From NCBI GenBank assembly GCA_963783245.1, contig CAWAMS010000005.1, forward strand, positions 124,001 through 188,000: 64,000 nucleotides of DNA, given 5' to 3'. This document shows, piece after piece, positions 27,088 to 36,186 of the stretch. The position numbers and the translations under genes were made by a program. Every line of letters starts with the position of its first letter. Positions within the stretch are counted from its first letter, which is position 1. This DNA comes from Bog-473 sp963783245. GTDB taxonomy: Bacteria > Actinomycetota > Acidimicrobiia > Acidimicrobiales > RAAP-2. The notes under the pieces are model-generated. The model worked only from the letters and a program-made list of their open reading frames with translations, ran no database searches and had not been told where the DNA came from.

Positions 27088-28761
27088 CTAGTGCTCTGCA
27101 GGTGCCACCAGGCAGCGACAACCGGAGTGAGCAGGCGGATACGCATGACCTGTGGGGAAACCATCGGCGAGAGGCACGGCTCCCGCCAGGGCATTGTCGT
27201 CACAGTCGGAGCATCCGGTCGGCGACGTCATGATCCAGCGGACCATTCCGTCCGAAGACGAGGAGGCGGCCACGCCGGCCGAGAAGGCTTGGACCGCGAA
27301 GTCCCCGACCAGCCGTTCGATCCGCTCGCCCCGCCATTCGCGAAAAGCCGACCCGACGCGGTCAGCCACCTCTTCTCCGTCTTCGCCGCCGTCCATGATG
27401 CGCCTACGCAACATGGTGACAACCGTGCGGGCCAGGCCCGCTGCAGCCTGTTCGATCGCCCCACCGGACCCCGCAGTACCCTCTTCTCCACCGCCGAACA
27501 CCGTCCCGGCGGCGAACGCGTCGCTCAGGTGACCCTGCGCGGCCGTGATGAACATCGACAGGTGGAGGTCTTCGGGACCGAGCAGTGCTTCCCCCGCCAA
27601 ATTGGGCGAACTGCGGAGCACGTCGAGCAGCCGGTTCTGGTCGTCCCCGAGCGCCCGCTTGATGTGACTCGAGAGCTGGGCCGAGATCGGCGACAGGAGT
27701 TCGTCCCGCCGGGTGATCAACGCCGCATCGGGTCCCTCAGCCTCCGGCTCGGCATCGTCACCGGTCCCGAGCTCGATCTCCTCTTCGACGTCTATGACAA
27801 CGGCAGTTGCGACATGGCCGTGGCCGACGCCCCCGTCGCCCCCACTCCCGGAATCGTCGGATGCCGCCCGGATCCGGGCGAACAGTTCGTCGACCGAGGG
27901 GGCCGCGCCTCCGGGAGGCGCGTCACCGGGAGCCTCGCCCTGTTGGTCGCTGCCATCGCTCTCTCCGTCGCCCGCGGCCTCCTGGTCGTGCGGGACGTCC
28001 TTCGGCAGGTGCAACCGGGCCTGGTCGCCTGCCGCGAGTGCCGCGGCACGGGCTTCGTCGTCGGAACGCTCCAGGCGAGCGAGAATTGCGTCCACGGACC
28101 CTCGTGTGCCCTGAATCGAGGCGGCCATCTCGTCCCGGGCGGCCCGGAGCTGCTCGATCTGGATCGACAGCGCACGCCGCCGCGCCGCCAGATCGGTCAT
28201 GAGCCGTTTGCGGGCCTCTTGGACCTGCTCGAGGAGTGCACGCCCCTCCTCCTTGGCGCGCGCGATCACGGCGTCACCCTCTGCGACAGCGTCGAGCCGG
28301 ATCCCCTCCACGTCCGCCAAGGCCTCCTGGCGGGCGTTGGCCACCATGAGCTCCGCCTCGGCCACCCGTTCGGCCGATGATCCTTCGGCCCGCTCTTGGA
28401 TCTCATTGGCCCGGCTCTGCGCTTCACGGAGGAGGGTGGACGCACCTTCCTGGGCCTGCGCCACGATTTTGGCCGCCTCGTCATGCGCATGGCGGAGAAT
28501 CTGCGCGCTGTGCTGGCCGAGAGAGGCCGTGAGCGTCGCCTCGTCGACCACCGGGTGGGCCGCCCGTTCCTCGGCCTCCGCCACCGCGGCGCGCAACTCC
28601 TCCTCCCGTTGCTCGAGGAGCTCGATGCTCCGGGCCACCGTCTGTAGATACGTCTTCACCTCGTCGACGTCGAATCCCCGGCGAACGACGGCGAAGGAGT
28701 GACGGGTGACGTCCCCCGCCGTCAGTCGGGCGGAGGAAATGGGTAAACGGCCTTCAGGCAT
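27088..28761 (-). CDS. DivIVA-domain coiled-coil protein with a phage-Mu-F-like Cys/His tail
   Basis: 557 residues, intact. Residues 1-60 form a DivIVA-type domain (LTAGDVTRHSFAVVRRGFDV, DEVKTYLQTVARSIELLEQR), followed by a long coiled coil to about 230 and an acidic Gly/Ser-rich linker. A helical region then leads to a C-terminal segment with CSDCDDN, FPTGHAYPPAHSGCRCLVAP. The last segment resembles the Cys/His-rich end of Mu gpF/SPP1 gp7 minor head proteins. DivIVA proteins mark poles and septa and guide growth. ATG 28761 lies 11 bases from the PDZ/Lon gene, so both likely come from one transcript. Confidence 0.85.
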   Translation of the reverse strand: MPEGRLPISSARLTAGDVTRHSFAVVRRGFDVDEVKTYLQTVARSIELLEQREEELRAAVAEAEERAAHPVVDEATLTASLGQHSAQILRHAHDEAAKIVAQAQEGASTLLREAQSRANEIQERAEGSSAERVAEAELMVANARQEALADVEGIRLDAVAEGDAVIARAKEEGRALLEQVQEARKRLMTDLAARRRALSIQIEQLRAARDEMAASIQGTRGSVDAILARLERSDDEARAAALAAGDQARLHLPKDVPHDQEAAGDGESDGSDQQGEAPGDAPPGGAAPSVDELFARIRAASDDSGSGGDGGVGHGHVATAVVIDVEEEIELGTGDDAEPEAEGPDAALITRRDELLSPISAQLSSHIKRALGDDQNRLLDVLRSSPNLAGEALLGPEDLHLSMFITAAQGHLSDAFAAGTVFGGGEEGTAGSGGAIEQAAAGLARTVVTMLRRRIMDGGEDGEEVADRVGSAFREWRGERIERLVGDFAVQAFSAGVAASSSSDGMVRWIMTSPTGCSDCDDNALAGAVPLADGFPTGHAYPPAHSGCRCLVAPAEH

Positions 28762-28771
28762 GTGGGAAAGA

Positions 28772-29957
28772 CTACGGCGCCGCCTGGGCCGGCACATGGT
28801 TGTTCGACACTGTGCCTCCGAACTTCTTGAGTATCGCCAGGGCCTGATCGAGCGTCGACACCGCATAGACGTGGAGCTGCGGCGTGTCCTTGGACAGAGC
28901 CGGCTTGTACTCCTGGGGTGGCACGAAGAACACAGTGGCCCCGGCTCTCTCGACGGCGATCGTCTTCTGGGGCACGCCGCCCACGTCACCGACGGCACCG
29001 CTGGCATCGATCGTGCCCGTCGCCGCGATGGTGTGGCCCCCGGTGAGGTGGCCGCCGCCGAGCTTGTCGATGATGCCCAGCGTCATGGAGAGCCCGGCCG
29101 ACGGCCCACCGATATCCACGGTATTGACGCTGACGTCGATCGGGAAGGTCCAGGACTGCTGGGTGTTCGGATCGATACCCAGGTAAACGGTTGGTTTCCC
29201 GAGCCCGCACCCTCCGTTGGTCAGCGACGTCGGCGGGGCCCCGAGCACGATCTTCCGCTGCACGACCGGCCCGTTGACAAACGCACCCGACGGTTTCACC
29301 GAGGACTGCTCCACCGAGAGGGTGGCCGCGGTTCCGGGGGTCAGCCCGTGCAGCGCGGTGACAAGCGAACAGACATCGGTCACTGCGACACCGTTGACCC
29401 CGGTGATGACCTGCGACACCTTCAACACGTTCGATGCCGGGGAGCCCGGTGCGACCCCGAAGACGAGGGCACCGGCATTCTGCTCCTTCGGTGTGTACCC
29501 GAGATACGAGAGCGCAGCCGCCTTCGCCTGGTCCTGGGCCTGGCTCATCTCCAAGAAGCCCTGCGTCTCCAGTTGGTCTGGCGGGGTTGTGGGCCCGAGC
29601 AATTCCTCCGCCGGGACGACCTGGCTGTCCGACGACAGGTAGCGCTCCTCGAGGTACGTCAGTGCGGTGAGCGGCTTGACCAGCACGTCGGTAAGGAGGA
29701 TGTTACCGGTGAGCGGGTGGTCGAGCTCGGACGGCACCGTGATGAACGACGTCACGGGCGAGGCATCCCCCGGAGAGAGGGCGTAGTAGTTGACGTTCCA
29801 GCGGCTGAGGACCACCACCGTCGCCACGAGGAGCACCGCGATCAGCGTCAGGACGAGGGGCCACGCGCCGGCGGCGTACGTCGCGCGGCGCGCCGGGGCC
29901 CGGTCGTGTGGGGATGACCTCGGCCTCCCCGCTGGAATTTGTCGTGATGTCGGCCAT
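28772..29957 (-). CDS. PDZ and Lon-like (S16) membrane-anchored protease, YlbL family (frame break near 29893)
   Basis: About 394 residues. One N-terminal membrane helix (WPLVLTLIAVLLVATVVVL), a PDZ domain (GALVFGVAPGSPASNVLKVS and ITGVNGVAV), then a Lon-type S16 protease domain with catalytic Ser in DIGGPSAGLSM and Lys in GVPQKTIAVERAGA. The protease domain faces outside. The ATG at 29957 begins MADITTNSSGEAEVIPTRPG in one frame; the helix is in the next, so a break near 29893 is assumed. YlbL-like proteases cleave membrane or envelope substrates, among them cell-division regulators. Partner gene downstream is DivIVA-type. Confidence 0.85.
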
Positions 29958-29967
29958 ACTCGAATTT

Positions 29968-30619
29968 GTGAGCGATGATCCTCCCACGGAACCCGCCACC
30001 ACAGGCCGCGCCGCAGCCCTCCGCCGGCGTCGGGTGATCGCAGCCGGTCACTCGGGCCGCGTCGAGATCGCACGGGCGGGTCTGCGTGACGCCGATCCAG
30101 AGATCCAGGTCGCCGCACTCGGGGCGCTGGCCCGACTCGGCGCCCTCACCGTGCGCGATGTCACCGGTGTGCTGCGCACCGGAGGGGCACCCGTGCGGCG
30201 GCGGGCCACCGATGCCGCTCTCTTCGGTACGGGGCCCTGGTTCGCGCTCGACCTTGTACGCCGCGCTCCTCGATGCCCTCTCGGATCCCGACCCTCTCGT
30301 CGTCGTGGGCGCGGCCTGGTTCCTCTCCGAACGCCGTGTGCCCGCAAGTGTCAAGGACCTCGTCACGATCGCGGGCACCCACGAGGACGTGCGCTGCCGC
30401 GAAGCCGCCGTCGCCGCATTGGGTGCGATCGGCGATCCGCGCGGGCTTCCGGCGGTCATCGACGCGCTGGGCGACAAGCCGACCGTACGGCGTCGGGCCA
30501 CGGTTGCCTTGGCTGGATTCGACGACCCACGGGTCGAGCCGGCCCTGCGCCGATCGGCCGAGGACCGGGACTGGCAGGTGCGTCAGGCCGCCGACGAACT
30601 GCTCGAGGAAGACGGCTAG
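29968..30619 (+). CDS. HEAT-repeat protein (frame break near 30245)
   Basis: About 217 residues built of HEAT/PBS-lyase-like repeats: AGLRDADPEIQVAALGALARL, VRRRATDAALFG, then in the next frame LLDALSDPDPLVVVGAAWFL, EDVRCREAAVAALGAIGDPR and DDPRVEPALRRSAEDRDWQV. Repeats continue smoothly across the break. GTG 29968 starts 11 bases from the divergent protease start, which leaves little room for two promoters, so one of these starts may lie further in. Acts presumably as a protein-binding scaffold. It ends 13 bases from convergent mreB. Confidence 0.75.
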
Positions 30620-30631
30620 AGGCGCGCGTCG

Positions 30632-31634
30632 TCAGTCGTCGTCGGTGAAGAGGCGTTTGAGGCGGTCGAACGACTCGAGGCATCGCCCCGCGCCTTGCAC
30701 GACGCACTCGAGCGGGGTGTCCACCAGATGGACCGGGACGGCGGTGGCGTCCGCCAGGCGTTGCGTCATCCCGCGCAGGAGGGCACCTCCGCCGGTGAGG
30801 TGGACGCCCTGGAACATGATGTCCTGCGCCAGTTCGGGTGCGGCCTCGCCCAGACAGGTGGTCGCCGCGGCGATCACCTGTGTCACGTTCTCCTCCAGGG
30901 CCGCCCGTACCTCCTCGGGTGAGAGGACGACGATTTTGGGCCGGCCGGTCGCCACTTCGCGCCCTCTGATCTCGGCCCCCTGCTCGCCCGGATAGGCAAA
31001 GGCGGAGCCGATCGCGTGTTTGACCGCCTCCGCCGTCCGCTCGCCGATGGCGACACCGTGTGCATGACGCACGTAGGCCTGAATCGACGCGTCGAAATCG
31101 AAACCGCCACAACGCAGCGCCCGTACCGCCACCACACCGCCGAGGGAGATGACGGCCATTTCGGACGGTACCCCCGCCGATGTCGACCACCATGTTGCCC
31201 ACCGGCTCGTGAATGGCGAGACCGGCTCCGATGGCTGCGGCCATCGGTTGCTCGATGAGAAAGCAGGCCGACGCGCCGGCACGCCGTGTCGCCTCCTTGA
31301 CGGCTCGTCGTTCCACTGCGGTAATGGCCGAAGGAACGCAGATCAACACTTTGGGCCGGTTCAGCCGGCTCACGCCCACACGGTGCAGCAACACGCTGAG
31401 CATCCGTTCGGTGACTTCGAAGTCGGTGATCGCACCGCCGCGCAGCGGGCGTTCCGCCACGATGTAGCCGGGCGTGCGGCCGATCATCTGCCACGCGTCG
31501 GTGCCGATGGCGAGGACTTCACGGGTGCGCGAATCGAGGGCTACCACGGTCGGTTCATTGAGCACCAGGCCCTTGCCCTTGGCGTACACCAGTGTGTTGG
31601 CCGTCCCAAGGTCAATGGCCAGATCGCGTGACAT
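30632..31634 (-). CDS. mreB: Rod shape-determining protein MreB (frame break near 31165)
   Basis: 334 residues, bacterial actin. ATP-binding motifs: IDLGTANTLVYAKGKGLVLN (phosphate 1), VVDIGGGT (phosphate 2) and HLTGGGALLRGM (adenosine). The membrane and polymer contact regions are also present (AIGSAFAYPGEQGAEIRGRE). The break falls just after VVDIGGGT and the frames continue with SEMAVISLGGVVAVRALRCG, so one indel is most likely; a true mreB loss would be surprising. MreB organises cell-wall synthesis along the side wall. No mreC/mreD follows in this window. The start is 71 bases from the divergent protease-like gene. Confidence 0.92.
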
Positions 31635-31705
31635 CGTGGCCTCATGGTACGGCCGGTCGGGTACCCCGACCGCATTTCGGGTTCGTTCATCGGTAGCCTC
31701 GTACT

Positions 31706-32903
31706 GTGACCCCTACCCCCGAGGAGCCACTGGAAGAGGGACCGGACCAGGACAATTCGGGCAAATCCCCCTATGACGCCGACCCCGCGTCCGCGCGGCT
31801 GGATCGACCCCGATGATCGTCTCTGGCGCCACCCGAGCGAGCTCGCGAGGCGCACGCCGCAGGCGGGCAGGGACCCGTCCTCCGCTCCTCAGCCGCCATC
31901 CCCGCGCCACCCTGCTTATCGGCGCCGCGGCCACTCTGGCCGCTGTGGCCTGGGCCATCGTGTTGCTCGCCCCTTCCCCGGACCCCTCGGGCGCGCCGCG
32001 GGCGAGCGAAAGCGCGTCCGAGATCCCCCTGACCACGCTGGCCGCCCGGAGCGAGACGGTCCCCGCCCGGGCACAGCCGGCCGGCGAGTCGATGGTGCAA
32101 CTGCGGGCCGTCACCAACCACGGCATCGTCCCCCTGGTCGGAGTGGCGGTGGCCGAGGGCGGTCTGGTGGCGACGACCGCCGACGGGCTCTGCGGGATTA
32201 CGGAGCATTTCCATGATCGCCAGCAACGGTCGCAGTTACCGGGCTTCACTCGTCGGCGTCGACGACGGTTCTGACATCGCACTCGTCAGCGTGCCCGACG
32301 ACGTTCCGGTGGCGCCGTTCGCCGATGACGCGACATTGGCGGAGGGGAACGCCGACATGACCTTGAGCGTGGACTCGCCCACCTCCGGGACAGTCACTCT
32401 GCACTGCGAGGGCGGCACGGTGACAGGAATCGACACCGCGATCGCCAACGGATGGGCCAAAGGAATGCCCGCGATCACCTCGGCGGCGAACCGCGGTCAA
32501 CCAACAGCCGGGCGACCCGCTGTTGAATCAGGAGGGCGCCGTGATCGGGATCCTCTACGGCGCAGGCCCCTCGTCGACCTACCTCCCGGCACAGCTCGTG
32601 CTCGGTGTCGCCGACGACCTCCGATCGACGGGGCACGTCGTGCACGGGTGGCTCGGCGTGGAGGGTGCCACCGCCACGGGTTCGAATGGCGTGCGGGTGG
32701 CGGCCCTCATGTCCGGGAGCCCCGCCGCCGGCCTGTTGCACCCCGGCGATGTCGTCGTGGCCCTGGGATCGGTGCCGTTGCGCTCCATGGCCGATCTGCG
32801 GGCCCGGTTGTACGTGATGGCGCCCGAGTCGAAGGTGGGGCTGTCGGTGCTCGACGGCGCTTCCACCCACGTCGTGGACGTGACCCTGGGCGCCTCCCCC
32901 TAG
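31706..32903 (+). CDS. Trypsin-like PDZ protein lacking catalytic residues (four frame breaks)
   Basis: About 398 residues. Order: acidic N-tail, DPDDRLWRHPSELA motif typical of actinobacterial S1C-like proteins, one membrane helix (LLIGAAATLAAVAWAIVLLA), a trypsin-like domain and a PDZ domain (GVRVAALMSGSPAAGLLHPG, DVVVALGSVPLRSMADLRAR). At the His position the sequence reads LVATTADGL instead of TAAH; the Asp region GSDIALV is kept; the Ser site reads VNQQPGDPLLNQEG instead of GDSGG or GNSGG. It thus looks like a pseudoprotease. Frame breaks near 31785, 31895, 32200 and 32495. GTG 31706 is the first start. Confidence 0.7.
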
Positions 32904-32912
32904 CATGTTGAC

Positions 32913-34115
32913 GTGAGCATGTTCGGCGCGGGCGACCCTGACAACCCGATGGGCGGACTCCTCGGCGATCTCTTGAAGGTCATCGGATCCGCACCCGGAG
33001 GAGGCGACACCTGGTTCGAGGCGGCGCGCACGTTGGCCCACGGCGTCGCCACGGACGGCGAGTCCGACGACAATGCCGATCCGCTGGTGCGCATCGCATT
33101 CGAAGAGCTGGCCCGGGTGGCCGAACTGCACGTGGCCGACGCCACCGGGATCTCGCTGACAAGTGGCGGGACCGCAATCTCGTTCGACGCGGTGGGCCCG
33201 GGACAATGGTCCGCTCGCGTGCTGACCGCGTACCGGCCGACGCTCCAGCTCATGGTGGAGGCGCAGCAACAGGGCGCGGCGGCCGTCCCGCCGTCGATGG
33301 ACCTGGGCCTTTCGGAGGACACGTCGGGCGGCATCAGCGGCCTCCTGAGCCAGTTCGCCCTCACACTCGGCCCGGTTCTCCTCGGCATGCAGTTCGGCTC
33401 TGCCGCCGGCCACCTCGCTCGGCGCGCCTTCGGCCAGTACGCCTTGCCCCTCCCCTGGCCCGAATCCAACACGCTGCTGCTCGTGCCGGGCAACGTGGCC
33501 AAGTTCGCCGAGGACTGGAGCCTGCCGCTCCAGGAGGTCCAGCTCTGGGTCTGCCTGCGCGAGCTCACCATGCATGCCGTCATGACCCGACCCGGCGTGC
33601 GGTCGTCGCTCAACCTCCTGCTGGCTGACGCCTCGGCGCACGCGGCCGCCTCGCAACGTTCCATGGTGGAGCGGCTAGGCGACGGGTTGGGCGACCCGAC
33701 GGCTCTCGAGGGGGTGCTGAGCGATCCCGAATCGCTGCTGGCCGACCTCATCAGTCCCGAACAGCAGCACATCTCCAACGCGCTCACGGCCCTGACCACG
33801 AGCATCGGCGCCTACGTCGACCACGTGACGGCGGGGATCGCCGCAACGCTGACGACGTCGCCGGCCGCGCTGCGTGAAGCCTGGTACCGCTACCGGGTCG
33901 AAGACACCAAGGGTGAGCAGGCCTTCGCCGGGCTGTTCGGTCTGAACGTCGGCCAGGCCGAAGTGGACCGGGGTGCCAGCTTCATCGACGGCGTGGTCGA
34001 GCGGGCCGGAGAAGAAGCCCTGACCCGCCTGTGGGCTGACGAGCGTGACCTGCCCACGCCGGCAGAAGTCGATGCGCCGGGCCTGTGGCTGGCCCGGATC
34101 GGCCTGCTCGACTGA
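32913..34115 (+). CDS. DUF2342 zinc-metalloprotease-like protein (TIGR03624 type)
   Basis: 400 residues, intact. Typical segments are MGGLLGDLLKVIGSAPGGG near the start, SGLLSQFALTLGPVLLGMQF, PESNTLLLVPGNVAKFAEDW and QLWVCLRELTMHAVMTRPGV. In the F420-linked branch of this family the last segment contains HExxH; here it reads RELTMH, so the first zinc His is replaced by Arg, as I recall for the TIGR03624 branch. Protease activity is therefore doubtful. GTG 32913 starts 9 bases after the pseudoprotease stop; the two probably form an operon of two degenerate-looking enzymes. Confidence 0.8.
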   Translation: MSMFGAGDPDNPMGGLLGDLLKVIGSAPGGGDTWFEAARTLAHGVATDGESDDNADPLVRIAFEELARVAELHVADATGISLTSGGTAISFDAVGPGQWSARVLTAYRPTLQLMVEAQQQGAAAVPPSMDLGLSEDTSGGISGLLSQFALTLGPVLLGMQFGSAAGHLARRAFGQYALPLPWPESNTLLLVPGNVAKFAEDWSLPLQEVQLWVCLRELTMHAVMTRPGVRSSLNLLLADASAHAAASQRSMVERLGDGLGDPTALEGVLSDPESLLADLISPEQQHISNALTALTTSIGAYVDHVTAGIAATLTTSPAALREAWYRYRVEDTKGEQAFAGLFGLNVGQAEVDRGASFIDGVVERAGEEALTRLWADERDLPTPAEVDAPGLWLARIGLLD

Positions 34116-34133
34116 CTCCTGCTGGACTGGTTC

Positions 34134-34430
34134 CTACTCTTCGGCGGCGTCCTCGGGAATGCCGAGGTCCCACTCCAGCCTGAGGTTCTCGCGCTCCGCG
34201 TCGCGAACGACTCGCTCTCGGTTGCGCCGGAATTGCGGGTCGTGGGGCGGCAGCAGGACAAGGCGGGCCAGCACCCGCTCCCGGAAAGCATCGATCACGT
34301 CGGCCGGACCGAAGTCGGACTGGACGTCCCAGTGGGGGGCGATAGGCCCGAGGTAGACCACGCGCACGTGCCCGATCGGGTCGATCGGTTCGGCGGTCTC
34401 GACTACTTCGTCCTCGTTTTCCGGGGACAT
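34134..34430 (-). CDS. Small conserved acidic protein
   Basis: 98 residues, no recognised domain. It starts SPENEDEVVETAEPIDPIGH and has VRVVYLGPIAPHWDVQSDFG, VIDAFRERVLARLVLLPPHD and a charged helix to the end. ATG 34430 is preceded by AGGAGG at ideal distance, so it is surely expressed. It lies convergent to the DUF2342 gene and divergent from the first WhiB gene. Function unknown. Confidence 0.75.
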   Translation of the reverse strand: MSPENEDEVVETAEPIDPIGHVRVVYLGPIAPHWDVQSDFGPADVIDAFRERVLARLVLLPPHDPQFRRNRERVVRDAERENLRLEWDLGIPEDAAEE

Positions 34431-34570
34431 GGCACCTCCTGGCCTGACTGCATTGGGCGAACGGCCGTCAGCGTACCGGAGCCCCGAGGCCCGGGTTTCC
34501 CCGTGCCTGTGCACCCAGATTCTTACGAACTTCCTATGCCCGAGATGTTCTCCTAGCAGCCCTTTTTCTC

Positions 34571-34576
34571 TACAAT
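34571..34576 (+). promoter_or_regulatory. -10 element (TACAAT) of the first WhiB gene
   Basis: TACAAT is a near-consensus -10 box 24 bases before GTG 34600, in an otherwise AT-richer patch after a run of T. AAAGGGAG at 34586-34593 serves as ribosome site, so the transcript has a short leader. The -35 region (around 34548) is weak, as expected if an activator is needed. Confidence 0.55.
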
Positions 34577-34599
34577 GAGGGCCAGAAAGGGAGTGCAAA

Positions 34600-34845
34600 G
34601 TGAATACTGAATGGATGGCCCGGGGAAAATGCCAAGAGGTTGCACCGGACGTCTTCTTCCCGAGTGACGGCATGGGAGTGCTCGTCGCGCAGAAGATCTG
34701 TGCGGATTGCCCCGTGTCGGCGGCCTGCCTCGAATACGCCCTCGAGAACCACATCGACCATGGGGTCTGGGGTGGCTGCTCGGAGCGGGAGCGTCGTCGG
34801 ATCCTGCGCCGTCGTCGGGTTTCACAGTCCGTCTCCGTCGGCTAG
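34600..34845 (+). CDS. WhiB-family iron-sulphur regulator
   Basis: 81 residues. The four [4Fe-4S] ligands are C11, C34, C37 and C43 (QKICADCPVSAACLEYALEN), followed by the beta-turn GVWGGC and a basic tail ERERRRILRRRR. WhiB proteins bind sigma factor region 4 and sense O2, NO or redox state. Short N-terminus is like the WhiB1-type group. GTG 34600 has a good ribosome site and a clear -10 box. It is followed by the formimidoyltransferase 41 bases downstream. An extra Cys (C60) sits in the turn, which is unusual. Confidence 0.93.
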   Translation: MNTEWMARGKCQEVAPDVFFPSDGMGVLVAQKICADCPVSAACLEYALENHIDHGVWGGCSERERRRILRRRRVSQSVSVG

Positions 34846-34886
34846 CTGATCGGGGGGCACCCCCTACTCCGACCCTCGCACCATCT

Positions 34887-35715
34887 GTGATCATCGAGTG
34901 CGTGGTGAACGTGAGCGAGGGTCGTGACCAGGTTCTTTTGGGAGAATTGGCCGCATCGGCCGCTCCCGTCCTGCTCGATCTGCACGCAGACGGCGACCAT
35001 CACCGTTCGGTCTTCACCCTCGTCGGCCACGTCGACGACGTCTCCCCCGCGGTCAGGGCGCTGGCCACGGCGACCGTGGCCCGGCTCGATCTCGGCGCGC
35101 ATCAGGGAGCGCACCCGCGACTGGGCGTGCTCGATGTGGTTCCCTTCGTCCCCTACCGGCCGGGCCGACCCCCGGACCACGATCTGAGCGCCGTCCTGCC
35201 GCTGCGGGACGAGTTCGCCCGATGGTTCAGCGCCCGATTCACCATTCCGACGTTCCTCTACGGACCTCTTCCCGGCGACCAGATCCGCACATTACCCCAG
35301 GTCAGGCGTCATGCCTTCACGGAGATCGCTCCGGATTTCGGCCCCGCACACCCGCACCGCACCGCCGGTGCCACCGCCGTCGGGGCCAGGCCGGTCCTGG
35401 TGGCCTACAACGTCTGGGTCTCCTCGGTGACGGTGGCGCAGCGGGTGGCCCAGCGCCTCCGCGGCCCCATGGTGCGGGCCCTCGGCCTGGCCGTGGGCGA
35501 TCGGGCCCAGGTCTCGTGCAACCTGGTCGAACCGGGCCAACTCGGCCCGGCTGAGGTCTATGACCTGGTGGCGGGCCTGGTCGACCAGGAAGGGGGGGCG
35601 GTTATCGGTGCCGAATTGGTGGGGCTGGTCCCCCGGGCGGTCCTGAGGGGTATCTCGGCGACGCGCTGGGCACGGCTCGGGCTCTCGACGGACAAGACGG
35701 TCGAGAGCCGCCTGA
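34887..35715 (+). CDS. ftcD: Glutamate formimidoyltransferase (C-terminal end uncertain)
   Basis: About 275 residues. Signatures of the formiminotransferase domain: IIECVVNVSEGRDQVLL, HRSVFTLVGHVDDV, GAHQGAHPRLGVLDVVPFVP and LVAYNVWVSS. The enzyme moves a formimino group from formiminoglutamate (histidine breakdown) to tetrahydrofolate, or acts on N-formylglutamate. The open frame runs on to 36047, fully across the antisense WhiB gene, which is unlikely; the family end is near VESRL, and TGA 35713-35715 lies in the next frame, so a break near 35710 is assumed. The cyclodeaminase domain is absent. Confidence 0.75.
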
Positions 35716-35738
35716 CAGGCATAGGCAGGGAGCCCTGG

Positions 35739-36023
35739 CTAGGAGGCGCTGGCTCCGGTGTCACGGCGCTGCAGCGCCCGCGCCCGTCGGACACGGCGAC
35801 GCTCCCGTTCGCTCATGCCGCCCCAGATGCCGAACTTCTCGCCGTTGGCCAGGGCATACTCGAGGCAGTCCTCACGCACCACGCACCCCCGGCACACTTC
35901 CTTGGCTTCGCGCGTCGACGCACCCCGTTCCGGAAAGAACAGGTCAGGGTCGACTCCCATGCAGTTCGCTTGAATCTGCCAGCTGCGTTCCTGGCGACCA
36001 TAGAGCGTGGTCACAATGTCCAC
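35739..36023 (-). CDS. WhiB-family regulator, WhiB2-like
   Basis: 94 residues. Cluster ligands C21, C44, C47 and C53 (STREAKEVCRGCVVREDCLE), FFPERG, then FGIWGGMSERERRRVRRARA. The sequence is close to WhiB2/WhmD of mycobacteria, which controls septation. The symbol is withheld because paralogue assignment needs a tree. Transcribed towards the end of the formimidoyltransferase gene. The 163 bases to the next gene hold nothing else that I can support. Confidence 0.93.
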   Translation of the reverse strand: MDIVTTLYGRQERSWQIQANCMGVDPDLFFPERGASTREAKEVCRGCVVREDCLEYALANGEKFGIWGGMSERERRRVRRARALQRRDTGASAS

Positions 36024-36186
36024 GAGTTCGCCTCCCTCGCCACTTAGGTGGCATTCGTGTAGTTACAACGATGTCATCTTTCACCACACCGTCACGGAAC
36101 GCAAGGGGAAATAGCAAACGGTCGTGCCTGAAGGGCCGGCCGGAGCCTCGGCCGCGAGCCCGGCCGGTGAGCCCGACCGGCGGATC

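Noticed and set aside
30456..31634. 392-codon frame beginning as MreB
   Set aside because: After about 31165 it is out of frame with the actin fold and runs antisense into the HEAT gene; the true end is in the neighbouring frame at 30632.
34707..36047. 446-codon plus-strand frame taken as one protein
   Set aside because: Only the middle part is formimidoyltransferase; the first part overlaps the WhiB gene in another frame and the last part is antisense to the second WhiB.
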